Positions 28,416 to 37,813 are shown, numbered from the stretch's first letter. The stretch is DNA of 64,000 bases from Pseudomonas sp. ICMP 561 (GCF_002699985.1 NZ_LKBT01000004.1:1-64000); one strand, 5' to 3'. Notes: generated by a model not told the origin, from the letters alone. Numbers and translations: made by a program.

Positions 28416-29876
28416 TCAGACGAATGGCCAGATCACCAGGGTCGCGAGGAAGCCCAGGGTGCCGAGGATAGTAACCAGCACGGTCCAGGTACGCAGGCCG
28501 TCGGCGACATTAAGGCCCGCCAGTTTGGTGAACATCCAGTAACCGGCATCGTTGATGTGCGACATTGCCAGACCGCCACCGCCCATGGCCAGACACAGCA
28601 GTGCCAGGTGGTTAGGTGTCAGGTTCAGGGTTGCGATCAGCGGGCTGAGAATACCGGCAGTGGTCACCAGTGCAACGGTGGTAGAACCTTGTACGGCACG
28701 CAGCAGCAGGGTCAGCAGGAAGCCCAGTGCCAGAACCGGCAGGCCGGTGGTGCGAAGTGCTTCAGAGACGACAGCGCCGATACCGGTATCAACCAGCACT
28801 TTACCGAACACGCCACCTGCACCAGCGATCAGGATAACCATGGCCACACCCGGCAGTGCCGAGCCGATCACGTCAGACACCTGAGTGCGGCTCCAGCCAC
28901 GGCGAGTACCCAGCAACCAGGCACACAGCAGAGTGTCGATCAGCAGCGCAACCAGCGGCGCGCCCAATACAGTCAGCACACTGCGCAGCGTCGAGTCGAC
29001 CGGCAGCATGGTGGTGGCCAACGTACCGAGCAGAATCAGTACGATCGGCAGCAGGATCAGGCCGATGATCAAGCCGAAGCCAGGCGCCGGAGCGGGCGGC
29101 AGCGATGCGGCAAGACTGCTGGCGCTTTCTTCCAGACCCGGCTTGCTCGAATGCGCCGCTTCGCTGCTGGTGTTGGAGTAGTCGCCGTTATGCCAGGCTT
29201 GCAGGTCGGTGTTGGTCATATGCGGGCCGTAGACTTCGGCACGGATATCGTCAGTCATCGGGTAGAACTTGCGTGTCATGCGCCCCGCGATGAAGTAACC
29301 GACCAGGCTCAGGACCGCAACCATCGGAATACCAAACATCAGTACGCGACCCAGGTCGGCACCCAACTGACCGGCAGCGGCCACAGCGCCCGGATGCGGC
29401 GGCAGGAAGGCATGCACCGCCAGCAATGCCGCACACATCGGCAAGGCGAACAGCAGCAGTGGTTTACGTGCTGCACGGGCTACGCCGTAGGCCAGCGGCA
29501 TGAGGATGATCACGCCCACTTCGAAGAACACCGGAATACCGACGATGAAACCGGCAACGGTCAGCGCCAGCGGAGTACGCCGGTTGCCGAAGCGTTTGAT
29601 CAGGGTTTTTGCCAATGCCTCGGCACCACCGGACAGCTCGATGATGCGTCCGATCATCGCGCCCAAGGCAATGATGATCGCAATGTGACCGAGGGTTTTG
29701 CCCATGCCGCCTTCAATGGTGGCAACCAGATCAGCCGGCTTCACACCTGCGACCAGCGCAACAATGATGCTCACCAGCATCAACGCCACGAACGGCTGGA
29801 ATTTGTACTTGAGGACCAGGAACAGCAGCAGCGCGATGCCCGCGCCAGCGATCAACATCAGCATTAGTGGCGTCAT
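28416..29876 (-). CDS. GntP-family sugar-acid permease
   Basis: 486 residues, about twelve membrane segments, GntP family (gluconate/sugar-acid:H+ symporters). Visible: LKYKFQPFVALMLVS, GFIVGIPVFFEVGVIILMPL split by the conserved Pro, FLPPHPGAVAAA, LLRAVQGSTTVALVTTAG and GLAMSHINDAGYWMF, all family hallmarks. A hydrophilic loop rich in Ser/Ala (about residues 215-260) joins the halves. Its place between otnC and otnI implies import of threonate, erythronate or a related four-carbon acid (inference). Confidence 0.9.
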   Translation of the reverse strand: MTPLMLMLIAGAGIALLLFLVLKYKFQPFVALMLVSIIVALVAGVKPADLVATIEGGMGKTLGHIAIIIALGAMIGRIIELSGGAEALAKTLIKRFGNRRTPLALTVAGFIVGIPVFFEVGVIILMPLAYGVARAARKPLLLFALPMCAALLAVHAFLPPHPGAVAAAGQLGADLGRVLMFGIPMVAVLSLVGYFIAGRMTRKFYPMTDDIRAEVYGPHMTNTDLQAWHNGDYSNTSSEAAHSSKPGLEESASSLAASLPPAPAPGFGLIIGLILLPIVLILLGTLATTMLPVDSTLRSVLTVLGAPLVALLIDTLLCAWLLGTRRGWSRTQVSDVIGSALPGVAMVILIAGAGGVFGKVLVDTGIGAVVSEALRTTGLPVLALGFLLTLLLRAVQGSTTVALVTTAGILSPLIATLNLTPNHLALLCLAMGGGGLAMSHINDAGYWMFTKLAGLNVADGLRTWTVLVTILGTLGFLATLVIWPFV

Positions 29877-29961
29877 ACTTTAAAGTCCCATTGTTATTGT
29901 TTTCCGGCTGGGCCGGGTCTTGTCGGGGGCCGCTGAACGGCCCTCAATCAAATGCCTTGAA

Positions 29962-30615
29962 CTACCACTTGGCCCCAAAAACCTCACGCAACTCTTCCAG
30001 AGCAGCCGGGTCGAGTGGCGCGGGTTTCGGGTTGCTCATCAACCAGAGTCGAGCGGTCTCTTCCAGTTCTTCGAGGGCGTAGGCGGCCTTGGCAACCGAG
30101 CTTTCCCACATAACCGGTCCGAGCCGTTCGAGCATCACGCCGCGCACACTGTTGGCCAGTTGTGCGACGCGCTGGGCGACTTTCGGCGAGCCGGGACGCT
30201 CATAACCAATGAGTGGAATCTGCCCGACTTTCATCACCTGATAAGGCGTCAGTGGCGGCAGGATGTTGTCCTCCTGCCAGACGCCCGCCAGGGTCAACGC
30301 AACCAGATGCGTGGAGTGGGTATGCACCACGCCGCCCACACCCGGATTGCGGTCGTAGACCTCGCGATGCAGCGCGAGGGTCTTCGAAGGTTTGCTGCCC
30401 GACACCCATTCACCGGCCAGATTGACCTTGGCGATTTCGGTCGGATCAAGGCGACCCAGGCACGCGTCAGTTGGCGTAATCAGCCAGCCGTCATCGAGCC
30501 GCGCGCTGATGTTTCCGGCGCTGCCGACGGTGTAGCCACGGCCATACAACAGTCTGCCGATGTCGCAGATTTCTTCGCGAAGCGTGTTCTCCGTACGTTG
30601 GTTTTCCGCACTCAT
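29962..30615 (-). CDS. otnC: 3-oxo-tetronate 4-phosphate decarboxylase OtnC
   Basis: 217 residues, class II aldolase/adducin family. Visible: RLLYGRGYTVGSAGNISARL, TPTDACLGRLDP, zinc-binding HTHSTHLVALT and a further His-free central region; a C-terminal hydrophilic end. In the tetronate pathway it decarboxylates 3-oxo-tetronate 4-phosphate to dihydroxyacetone phosphate. Its ATG overlaps the otnK stop by 4 bp, so the two are translationally coupled, as expected for kinase and decarboxylase acting in sequence. Confidence 0.9.
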   Translation of the reverse strand: MSAENQRTENTLREEICDIGRLLYGRGYTVGSAGNISARLDDGWLITPTDACLGRLDPTEIAKVNLAGEWVSGSKPSKTLALHREVYDRNPGVGGVVHTHSTHLVALTLAGVWQEDNILPPLTPYQVMKVGQIPLIGYERPGSPKVAQRVAQLANSVRGVMLERLGPVMWESSVAKAAYALEELEETARLWLMSNPKPAPLDPAALEELREVFGAKW

Positions 30616-31904
30616 ACAGATTCCCCCGCCAACTGCTTGAGGGCCTTGCTGAAGAAGTCGCGGCCACCGAAGTTGCCGGATTTCAACGCCAGGGCCAGCG
30701 GTTGGCTGCCGCTGCTGACAGTTGCCGGAACACCCGGATCAATCTGCGCGCCGATTTTGAGCAGTTGCACACCCAATGCCTGAACTACAGCGCCCGAAGT
30801 TTCACCGCCCGCCACGACGAAGCGGCGCACGCCTGCATGCAGCAGTCCTTTGGCGATCTGTCCCAGGGCGTCCTCAACCAGCGCACCCGCACGTTCAACG
30901 CCCAGTTGTTGCTGAACGGCTTTGACTTCGTTTGGCGAACTGGTGGCGTAGATCAATACCGTTTCACCGGCTTTGCGAGCGAACTCCAGCGCCTGTTCAA
31001 CCACCGGACGGCCAGCGGCCAGTTCCAATGGGTTGATACGCAGGGCAGGGCGATTGGCTTCAAGCCAGGCCGCGACCTGACCATTGGTGGCGACCGACGC
31101 GCTACCTGCCAGCACCACTTCACCCCCCTCAACCGGCTCCAGTCTGGCGGCGTCGATGTCGCGCAATTTGCCAGCCTTGCGGAAGTTGCCCGGCAAGCCC
31201 AGGGCCAGACCCGAACCGCCAGTGAGCAAGGGCAGGTCGGCGCAGGCTTCGCCCAAGGTATAAAGATCGGCATCGGACAGCGCATCGGCAATCGCCATGC
31301 TCACACCGTCGGCGCGCAACTCGGCAATCTTGCTGCGCACGCCTTCAACGCCTTTGGCGATGCTGTCGTAGCGCAGCAGGCCGACTTTCTGTTGGGTTTG
31401 CGATTGCAGCACACGTACCAGATTGGCGTCGGTCATCGGCGTCAGCGGGTGATGCTGCATGCCGGATTCGCTGAGCAGCTGGTCCTGAACGAACAGGTGG
31501 CCACGGAAGATTGTGCGGCCGTTTTCCGGGAACGCCGGGCACGCCAGGGTGAAGTCGCCGCCGAGCTTTTTCAGCAATGCTTCGCTGACCTGGCCGATGT
31601 TGCCCGCAGCCGTGGAGTCGAACGTCGAGCAGTACTTGAAGAAGATCTGCTCGCAGCCACGCTCGCGCAGCCATTCCAGCGCAGCGAGGGATTCCTCGAC
31701 GGCTTCGGCGGCAGGCGTGGTGCGGGATTTCAAGGCAATGACGATGGCGTCAGCGTCCAGATCGGCCGCCATTTCAGCGGTCGGAATACCGATGCTTTGC
31801 ACGGTACGCATGCCGCCGCGCACCAGCATGTTGGCCAGGTCAGTGGCGCCGGTGAAATCGTCGGCGATGCAGCCCAGCAACGGGCGCACAGGAGAATTAC
31901 TCAT
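30612..31904 (-). CDS. otnK: 3-oxo-tetronate kinase OtnK
   Basis: 430 residues, four-carbon acid sugar kinase (former DUF1537). N-terminal domain with LLGCIADDFTGATDLANMLVRGG split at the conserved DDxTGA, KYCSTFDSTAAGNIG and CPAFPENGRT; C-terminal nucleotide-binding domain with VAGGETSGAVVQAL. It phosphorylates 3-oxo-tetronate at C4 with ATP. AGGGG precedes the ATG. It follows ltnD by 10 bp. Confidence 0.92.
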   Translation of the reverse strand: MSNSPVRPLLGCIADDFTGATDLANMLVRGGMRTVQSIGIPTAEMAADLDADAIVIALKSRTTPAAEAVEESLAALEWLRERGCEQIFFKYCSTFDSTAAGNIGQVSEALLKKLGGDFTLACPAFPENGRTIFRGHLFVQDQLLSESGMQHHPLTPMTDANLVRVLQSQTQQKVGLLRYDSIAKGVEGVRSKIAELRADGVSMAIADALSDADLYTLGEACADLPLLTGGSGLALGLPGNFRKAGKLRDIDAARLEPVEGGEVVLAGSASVATNGQVAAWLEANRPALRINPLELAAGRPVVEQALEFARKAGETVLIYATSSPNEVKAVQQQLGVERAGALVEDALGQIAKGLLHAGVRRFVVAGGETSGAVVQALGVQLLKIGAQIDPGVPATVSSGSQPLALALKSGNFGGRDFFSKALKQLAGESV

Positions 31905-31914
31905 CGGTTGCCCC

Positions 31915-32820
31915 TTAAGCTTGTTCTGGCTTGGCTTTCGGCAATTCGATGCCCGGGAAAATCTTGATCACGGCGGAGTCATCTTCACGACCGTAACCGG
32001 CGCTGGAAGCCTGCATGAACATCTGGTGTGCAGTGGCTGACAGCGGCAGCGGGAATTTGCTGGTGCGAGCGGTATCCAGTACCAAGCCCAGATCCTTGAC
32101 GAAGATATCCACAGCCGAGAGCGGCGTGTAATCGGCCTTGAGGATGTGCGGCACGCGGTTCTCGAACATCCACGAGTTACCGGCACTGTTCGTGATCACT
32201 TCGTAAAGTGCGTCGGCGTCGACGCCTTCACGCAGCCCCAGCGCCATGGCTTCGGCACTGGCGGCGATGTGAACACCGGCCAGCAACTGGTTGATGATTT
32301 TGACTTTCGAGCCAAGGCCGTGAACGTCGCCAAGGCGATAAACCTTGCCTGCCATGCCGTCGAGAATCGCTTGAGCCTTGGCGTAGGATTCAGCCGGGCC
32401 GGAGGTCATCATGGTCATCTGACCGGCAGCTGCTTTAGCTGCGCCGCCAGAGATCGGCGCATCAAGGTACAGCAGGCCTTTGTCGACCAGACGTTGGCCG
32501 AGCTCGACTGCGAAGGTCGGCGCGACGGTGGCGCAACCGATGACCAGGCTGCCAGGGCGCAGTGCTGCGATGGCGCCGTTCTCACCAAACAATACGGTTT
32601 CGGTCTGCTCAGCGTTGACAACGACGGTGATGATCACATCACACGCGGCTGCCATGGCAGCAGGGGATGCACAGGCAACGCCGCCTTCGGTGGCGAACTG
32701 CTCGGTTACTGCGCTGCGGACATCACACGCATGCACATTGAAACCACTGCGCAGCAACGAGCGGGCAATGCCCAAACCCATCGCACCCAAGCCAATAACG
32801 CCGACGTTCTTGTTAGTCAT
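31915..32820 (-). CDS. ltnD: L-threonate dehydrogenase LtnD
   Basis: 301 residues, beta-hydroxyacid dehydrogenase family. Visible: NAD fold VIGLGAMGLGIARSLLRSGF near the start, substrate-site DAPISGGAAKAAAGQMT and the catalytic Lys in GLGSKVKIINQLLAG. It oxidises L-threonate at C2; in the published pathway OtnI, OtnK and OtnC follow, and all are present here. First structural gene of the operon, with GAGGAAG ahead of the ATG and candidate operators in the upstream gap. Confidence 0.9.
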   Translation of the reverse strand: MTNKNVGVIGLGAMGLGIARSLLRSGFNVHACDVRSAVTEQFATEGGVACASPAAMAAACDVIITVVVNAEQTETVLFGENGAIAALRPGSLVIGCATVAPTFAVELGQRLVDKGLLYLDAPISGGAAKAAAGQMTMMTSGPAESYAKAQAILDGMAGKVYRLGDVHGLGSKVKIINQLLAGVHIAASAEAMALGLREGVDADALYEVITNSAGNSWMFENRVPHILKADYTPLSAVDIFVKDLGLVLDTARTSKFPLPLSATAHQMFMQASSAGYGREDDSAVIKIFPGIELPKAKPEQA

Positions 32821-32884
32821 GCTGTCTTCCTCGGATGGTTGCCGATGCTCGTCACTGCCAGCAATCGGTCGAATTGTTCTGATC

Positions 32885-32953
32885 TGTGAATCCGATAGTG
32901 AATCAGTGAGCGAATAATGTGAAGTATTATTTATTGTTCACATGGATTCACAT
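32885..32953. promoter_or_regulatory. Candidate DeoR-type operators upstream of ltnD
   Basis: TGTGAATCC (32885-32893) is the exact complement of GGATTCACA (32944-32952). Between them ATGTGAA (32917-32923) pairs with TTCACAT (32937-32943), and TTCACAT recurs at 32947-32953. This cluster of TTCACA half-sites lies just upstream of ltnD and downstream of the DeoR and DUF2845 genes. DeoR regulators bind such repeated sites; the link to the protein at 33375 is inferred. Confidence 0.5.
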
Positions 32954-32975
32954 TCTTGTGTGGTGCGCGACCACC

Positions 32976-33069
32976 CGTAGGACCGGCTTTAGCCGGGAGG
33001 GCATTATTTCTGACGACGGATATGCAGCGACTGTACTGGCCCCCTCCCGGCTGAAGCCGGTCCTACGGG
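32976..33069. repeat. REP inverted pair (GGCTTTAGCCGGGAGG core)
   Basis: CGTAGGACCGGCTTTAGCCG and its inverted copy, between the DUF2845 gene and the ltnD upstream region. Confidence 0.9.
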
Positions 33070-33080
33070 AGGGGGTGGAG

Positions 33081-33371
33081 CTACTTGCTGCTTTTGATCT
33101 GAACGAGCCGGCCATCAATGAACCGCAGGTTGCGGTACATGCCGTTCTCTGGCCCATAGACCCAGGTTTCGACTGTGACAGCGCCGTGTTTCAGCTGGCC
33201 ATTGGCAGCCAGTGCAGGTGGGGTGATCTGGCGCTCGGCAGGCGGGCCGCATTTGCGCAGCACTTCCACAGCCAGGTCGCCTTCATCGATCAGGGCGCTG
33301 TTGCAGCGCATCGATGCGTGGGCGCTTCCACTCAGCAAGGCCAGGGCGACCAGTAATGAGCGGATACCCAT
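33081..33371 (-). CDS. DUF2845 family exported protein
   Basis: 96 residues with a signal peptide (cleavage at AHA / SMRC, about residue 19). The remainder has two Cys (SMRCNSALIDEGD and LRKCGPPAER) and the YGPENGMYRNLRFIDGRLV end typical of the DUF2845 family of small periplasmic proteins of unknown role. It lies 3 bp from the DeoR stop in the same direction, then a REP separates it from ltnD, so it may be cotranscribed with the regulator by chance. Confidence 0.8.
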   Translation of the reverse strand: MGIRSLLVALALLSGSAHASMRCNSALIDEGDLAVEVLRKCGPPAERQITPPALAANGQLKHGAVTVETWVYGPENGMYRNLRFIDGRLVQIKSSK

Positions 33372-33374
33372 GAT

Positions 33375-34196
33375 TCAGCGCTGCCCGGCCGCTGGCGCCA
33401 AGAGCAATTCGACTCGATGCTTGCGAATGCCATCAGCCGCCGCTTCAGCCAGCGCCGCATCACTGATGATGATGTCGAACTGTTCCAGCGCTGCAATCTT
33501 GTACATGCCGAAGGTGCCGTACTTGGAACTGGTCGCCACCAGCACGGTTTGCGAGGCCGACTGCATGGCGGCTTGCTTGACCTCGACCTTCAACGCTGAA
33601 GGTGTTGTCGTGCCACGCTGCAAATCCCAGGAGCTGGTGGACATGAACGCAATGTCAGTCGCGAGTTGGCGCAACGTCGCGGCAGCAAGACCGCCGACAC
33701 ACGAACGGTTCGGATGATCGAGCAAGCCGCCCGTGTGGATAACATCCACATGAGTGGCATCAGCCAGCGCGTTGACGATCCCGAAGTCGTTGGTGACCAC
33801 GGTCATGCCTGATAGCGCCGCAATGTGCGGGACAATTTCCAGGGTGCTGGTTCCCGCATCCAGGTAAATCGTCATGTCGTCGTGTAGCAAACCGGCAGCC
33901 AGTCGGGCCATGCCTTGCTTTTGCGGCAGTTCGACCACGGCTTTGGATTGATGGCTGGGTTCGCTGTGCAACTGGCTGGCGATACGTACGCCACCGGTGA
34001 CCGAATAGGCTCGGCCTTCCTGTTCCAGAAGGGCAATATCGCGGCGGATGGTCATGTGCGAGCAATCGAACATTTCCACCAGTTGGTGCACGCTGAGCAC
34101 CTGATGTTTGCGCAACTGACGCAGCATCAACTCCCGACGCTGATCGGGAATCATCGGTGTGCCGCCAACGACGGCGATCTCCTCTTTGCTGGACAT
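33375..34196 (-). CDS. DeoR-family regulator of the tetronate genes
   Basis: 273 residues. N-terminal DeoR HTH (about 18-75: RRELMLRQLRKHQVLSVHQL, then DCSHMTIRRDIALLEQEGR with the DeoR signature) and a C-terminal sugar-phosphate-sensing domain (DeoRC: YLDAGTSTLEIVPHI, TVVTNDFGIVNAL, GLLDHPNRSCVGG). Such regulators usually repress sugar catabolic operons until a phosphorylated intermediate binds. Position directly upstream of ltnD-otnKC-gntP-otnI supports control of that operon. AGGAG lies 6 nt before the ATG. Confidence 0.88.
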   Translation of the reverse strand: MSSKEEIAVVGGTPMIPDQRRELMLRQLRKHQVLSVHQLVEMFDCSHMTIRRDIALLEQEGRAYSVTGGVRIASQLHSEPSHQSKAVVELPQKQGMARLAAGLLHDDMTIYLDAGTSTLEIVPHIAALSGMTVVTNDFGIVNALADATHVDVIHTGGLLDHPNRSCVGGLAAATLRQLATDIAFMSTSSWDLQRGTTTPSALKVEVKQAAMQSASQTVLVATSSKYGTFGMYKIAALEQFDIIISDAALAEAAADGIRKHRVELLLAPAAGQR

Positions 34197-34356
34197 GCGT
34201 GCTCCTGAGCTTCGGTATAACCGCCAGTACGGGCTGGCGGTCGTGGCATCTTAGCCAATCGAGTCACGCATGACAGCAGGTAAGCGCTACAGGCTGCACT
34301 TTTGCTCGAGACTGGCTCTGGTCAGCCGATGCTCTATCCGTAGGCTTGACCAGTCT

Positions 34357-36234
34357 TCACAGACGTTTTTTATAAACTCTGGGGTCGATACCCCACTTGT
34401 GCAATCGCGAGGCGAGGGTTGAAGGTTTAAGTCCCAGTAGTTGCGCCGCGCCGCCTTCTCCCGACACCTTGCCCGCCGTGCGCTTGAGCATCGCGATGAC
34501 ATTGGCCTTGAGTTGCAGTTGCAGGTACTCATCGCGCAACGGTTCAACCGCATCGGATGGATCGGTGTTCTCGGGCATGGGCGTTTGGGGAAGCAAATCG
34601 TCGAAGCGTAAAACGCCGTCCTGGCTGACGATCATCTGGCGCTCAATGACGTTCTCCAGCTCCCTGATATTTCCGGGCCACGAATAACGCTTCAGTACCT
34701 GCAACTGTGCAATGGGCAGTCTTACCCCCGGCTTGTTGAACGACTGGCGTGCCCTGTGCAGGAAGTGGCTGGCGAGCAAAGGGATATCCGCCACACGCTC
34801 GCGCAGCGGCACCGACCTGATCGGAAATACGTTCAAGCGAAAGTACAGGTCTTCCCGGAAAGCGCCCACTTTGACCATTTCGTGCAGATCACGATTGGTC
34901 GCTGCAATAACCCGCACGTTCACCACGCGAGTCACGTTGTCGCCCACGCGCTCGAATTGCTGATCCTGCAAAACCCGCAAAAGTTTGCTCTGTAGCTCCA
35001 GCGGAATTTCCCCGACTTCATCGAGAAACAGTGTGCCGCCGTCGGCGAGTTCAAAGCGTCCGATGCGATGACTGACCGCTCCAGTGAACGCCCCTTTTAC
35101 ATGGCCAAAAAACTCGCTTTCAAACAGGTCACGTGGAATCGCCGCGCAATTCACCCTGATCAACGGGCGATCGCTGCGCAGACTGCTGGCGTGAATGGCG
35201 CGTGCGATGAGCTCTTTGCCGGTACCTGATTCTCCGCTGATCAGCACGTTGGCGTCAGTAGGGGCGACCAGCTCCAACTGGCGTATCAGGTGCAAAACGA
35301 CAGGGCTTTCGCCGACGATATTGTGATGATTGCGCTCCGCTTTTATCTCTTCCTGAAGGTATTGGTTTTCAAGCTCCAGACGCTGTTTGAGTTGTTCTAC
35401 CTCGTTGAGCGCCTCAAGCAATCTTCGCTCTGCCTGCTGACGCTCTCGAATGTCACGAAACAGGACTACAGCGCCCACCAGTCTTCCCATCTCGAAAATC
35501 GGCGTGCTGGTGTATTCGACGGCAATGGCTTCGCCGTTCTTGTGCCAGAACACTTCGTCATCGACGTGATGGACATGACCGTCACTGAACGAGGCATGGA
35601 TAGGGCATTGCTGAACGGGATAGCGGCTGCCGTCGCCATGGGTGTGATGGAACAGCTGATGCGCGTCACGACCAATCATGTCACTGGAATTCCAGCCAAG
35701 AATGCGCTCGGCGGCCGGGTTCATAAAGGTTGTCTCGCCTTTGGTGTCTAGGCCATAAATCCCCTCGCCGACAGCGCCCAGAATCAACCTGTTCTGGCGT
35801 TCAATGCGCTCGAAAACCTGAGAAATCCGCTCCCAGCCAACGTGCCCAAGTCGATGCTGGCGGCGGGCTTCAGAGCGATTGCGGCGCTTTTCCAGAATAT
35901 CGCGTGCCTGAAGCAACAGCAGGATGCCCCTGCCATCGGGCAATACGCTGGAGCTGACCTCCACTGCATGCTGACTTCGCGAGATATCCAGCAGGCTGAG
36001 GTCGTCCGACCACGCCGAGCCTTGGGTCAGCGTCTCGTCGGTAAAAGTGACCCAGTGCGGTAATCCATCCCCCAGAAAGTGACTGAAGCGAATATCGCCA
36101 AGATCACTTTCAGCGCATCCCAGCAACGTCAGCGCGGCTCGATTTGCCTGGATCAGCCGGTCCGCTGGCGGATCAATGATCAGCATGGGGTGAGGTGCGT
36201 GTTCGAACGCCTCGTCTGCAAAGTTCTGCGGCAT
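34357..36234 (-). CDS. Sigma-54-dependent activator with PAS domains (cyanate locus)
   Basis: 625 residues from an ATG at 36234 (GAGG 9 nt upstream; a GTG at 36255 is the alternative). Two N-terminal PAS-type sensor domains (about 5-110 and 155-275), a coiled-coil linker rich in Glu/Gln (about 275-315), an AAA+ domain (Walker A GESGTGKE, the sigma-54-contact motif GAFTGA, and [20 protein letters not shown]) and a C-terminal Fis-type HTH ([20 protein letters not shown]). It is divergent from cynS, whose upstream region carries a -24/-12 promoter and twin inverted repeats, so it most likely activates cynS and the channel gene. The signal sensed by the PAS domains is unknown. Confidence 0.9.
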   Translation of the reverse strand: MPQNFADEAFEHAPHPMLIIDPPADRLIQANRAALTLLGCAESDLGDIRFSHFLGDGLPHWVTFTDETLTQGSAWSDDLSLLDISRSQHAVEVSSSVLPDGRGILLLLQARDILEKRRNRSEARRQHRLGHVGWERISQVFERIERQNRLILGAVGEGIYGLDTKGETTFMNPAAERILGWNSSDMIGRDAHQLFHHTHGDGSRYPVQQCPIHASFSDGHVHHVDDEVFWHKNGEAIAVEYTSTPIFEMGRLVGAVVLFRDIRERQQAERRLLEALNEVEQLKQRLELENQYLQEEIKAERNHHNIVGESPVVLHLIRQLELVAPTDANVLISGESGTGKELIARAIHASSLRSDRPLIRVNCAAIPRDLFESEFFGHVKGAFTGAVSHRIGRFELADGGTLFLDEVGEIPLELQSKLLRVLQDQQFERVGDNVTRVVNVRVIAATNRDLHEMVKVGAFREDLYFRLNVFPIRSVPLRERVADIPLLASHFLHRARQSFNKPGVRLPIAQLQVLKRYSWPGNIRELENVIERQMIVSQDGVLRFDDLLPQTPMPENTDPSDAVEPLRDEYLQLQLKANVIAMLKRTAGKVSGEGGAAQLLGLKPSTLASRLHKWGIDPRVYKKRL

Positions 36235-36283
36235 TTCGTTGCCCTCGTCGAGCACGTATCAGCGGATCTGCGTGGTTACTAAG

Positions 36284-36340
36284 TACGAGATATCGTAAAA
36301 ATTTTCACTAAAAATCGCGATTTACGATATTTCACGAAAC
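36284..36340. promoter_or_regulatory. Twin candidate activator-binding sites upstream of cynS
   Basis: TACGAGATATCGTA at 36284-36297 is an inverted repeat (TACGA / TCGTA). A second site, TTTACGATATTTCACGAAA at about 36321-36339, matches the reverse complement of the first (TTTACGATATCTCGTA) in its left part. Centres are about 40 bp apart and 75-120 bp upstream of the -24/-12 promoter, where enhancer-binding activators normally sit. Confidence 0.55.
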
Positions 36341-36403
36341 TGAATTGAGCGCAAATTTTTGAAATTTCTATATTTTTCATATGGATAGGTAGATTTCTGC
36401 GAG

Positions 36404-36419
36404 TGGCATGGATTTCGCT
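36404..36419 (+). promoter_or_regulatory. Sigma-54 (-24/-12) promoter of cynS
   Basis: TGGCATGGATTTCGCT keeps the invariant GG and GC at the right spacing of the sigma-54 consensus (TGGCACG-N4-TTGCW) with two mismatches. It lies about 64 bp before the cynS ATG and downstream of the twin activator sites. Confidence 0.65.
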
Positions 36420-36482
36420 CTTGTCTCTTCAATCACGGCGCGCGTGGTACGTCGGATCAAAATCTTCAGAGGAAGCAGAGCG

Positions 36483-36923
36483 ATGAATAAAACAGAGATG
36501 CACCACCTGTTGATGGCTGCCAAAGCTTGCAAAGGCATGAGCTGGGATGAGCTGGGGGAGGCAGTTGGTAAAGGTTCGGTATGGGTGGCGTCTGCTTGTT
36601 ATGGCATGAACAGCGCTACACCTGAAGTCGCTGCACGCATTTGCGAAGTGTTGGGAGTAGATGAGGAAGTGGCCAGCGCACTGACGGTATTCCCTAAAAA
36701 GACTTGGGATCAGACTATCCCGCAAGACCCAATGATCTACCGGCTCTATGAAATCGTCGGCGTTTATGGCGACACCCTCAAGGACGTGATTCAAGAGAAG
36801 TTCGGCGACGGGATCATGTCTGCCATCGACTTTTCAATGCATGTCGACAAAGTCGAAGACCCCAAGGGCGATCGGGTGCGTGTGACCCTCAACGGAAAAT
36901 TCCTGCCTTACCGCGCTTGGTAA
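36483..36923 (+). CDS. cynS: Cyanate hydratase (cyanase) CynS
   Basis: 146 residues; the enzyme converts cyanate and bicarbonate to ammonia and CO2 via carbamate. The N-terminal HTH-like domain includes LLMAAKACKGMSWDELGEAVG; catalytic residues R87, E90 (MIYRLYEIVG) and S113 (IMSAIDFSMHV) align with Arg96, Glu99 and Ser122 of the E. coli enzyme with a constant offset of 9. The ATG at 36483 has AGGA upstream; upstream in-frame residues would start within the promoter. The FNT channel gene follows, and the sigma-54 activator is divergent. Confidence 0.96.
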   Translation: MNKTEMHHLLMAAKACKGMSWDELGEAVGKGSVWVASACYGMNSATPEVAARICEVLGVDEEVASALTVFPKKTWDQTIPQDPMIYRLYEIVGVYGDTLKDVIQEKFGDGIMSAIDFSMHVDKVEDPKGDRVRVTLNGKFLPYRAW

Positions 36924-36982
36924 CGGCGACAACCTCCACTGATCCCACGCGGACTGCGAAGTACGCAAAAAGGAAAGCGCCA

Positions 36983-37795
36983 ATGTCTTATTTGCTCCCC
37001 TCCGAATTCGTCACAAAGATGATTGATGCCGGTGAATCCAAGGTTCACATGGCAACGCGTGACACGCTGATCCGCGCGTTTATGGCGGGCGCAATACTGG
37101 CATTGGCGGCCGTATTTGCAGTGACGATCGCGGTACAGACCGGCTCGCCGTTGTTGGGCGCGGTGCTATTCCCGGTGGGTTTCTCGATGCTTTATCTGAT
37201 GGGCTTCGACTTGCTCACCGGTGTCTTCGTGCTGACGCCACTGGCACTGCTCGACAAGCGTCCGGGGGTCACCATCAACGGCATCCTGCGTAACTGGGGA
37301 CTGGTGTTTGTTGGTAACTTCGCAGGCGCGCTGACTGTCGCGTTCATCATGGCTTTCGTCTTCACGTATGGCTTCAATGCAGACCCTGGCGCTGTTGGTC
37401 ACAAAATCGCCAGCATTGGCGAGTCCCGCACGCTCGGTTATGCCGAGTACGGCACAGCGGGCTGGGTGACGATCTTTTTGCGTGGAGTGCTTTGCAACTG
37501 GATGGTCTCGATGGGCGTGGTAGGTGCCATGATTTCCACGTCCGTGAGCGGCAAAGTAATCGCTATGTGGATGCCAATCATGTTGTTCTTTTTCATGGGC
37601 TTTGAGCATTCGGTGGTGAACATGTTTCTGTTCCCATCGGCCATGATCATGGGCGGCGGATTCTCGGTCATGGACTACCTGGTCTGGAATGAAATCCCGA
37701 CGGTGCTCGGTAATCTGGCGGGTGGCTTGGCGTTTACCGGGCTTACGCTTTACTGCACTCACGCCAGGACCGCCCCCAAGCGCACGTTTTCCTGA
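36983..37795 (+). CDS. Formate/nitrite transporter family channel
   Basis: 270 residues, six membrane segments, FNT family (FocA/NirC). Visible: AFMAGAILALAAVFAVTI, FPVGFSMLYLMGFDLLTGVFV, RNWGLVFVGNFAGAL, RGVLCNWMVSMGVVGAM and FFFMGFEHSVVNMFLFPSAM, the conserved family blocks including the pore His. The ATG at 36983 has AAGGA upstream; it is 59 bp from the cynS stop and lacks its own obvious promoter, so it is probably cotranscribed. FNT channels pass small monovalent anions; with cyanase beside it, cyanate (or bicarbonate/nitrite) is a plausible substrate (inference). Confidence 0.9.
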   Translation: MSYLLPSEFVTKMIDAGESKVHMATRDTLIRAFMAGAILALAAVFAVTIAVQTGSPLLGAVLFPVGFSMLYLMGFDLLTGVFVLTPLALLDKRPGVTINGILRNWGLVFVGNFAGALTVAFIMAFVFTYGFNADPGAVGHKIASIGESRTLGYAEYGTAGWVTIFLRGVLCNWMVSMGVVGAMISTSVSGKVIAMWMPIMLFFFMGFEHSVVNMFLFPSAMIMGGGFSVMDYLVWNEIPTVLGNLAGGLAFTGLTLYCTHARTAPKRTFS

Positions 37796-37813
37796 CGTCG
37801 CGTTTCTCAAGCT

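Noticed and set aside
27852-29867. Long plus-strand open frame (671 codons)
   Set aside because: Antisense to otnI and the GntP permease; composition (Gln, His, Arg-rich) is typical of a mirror frame in G+C-rich DNA.
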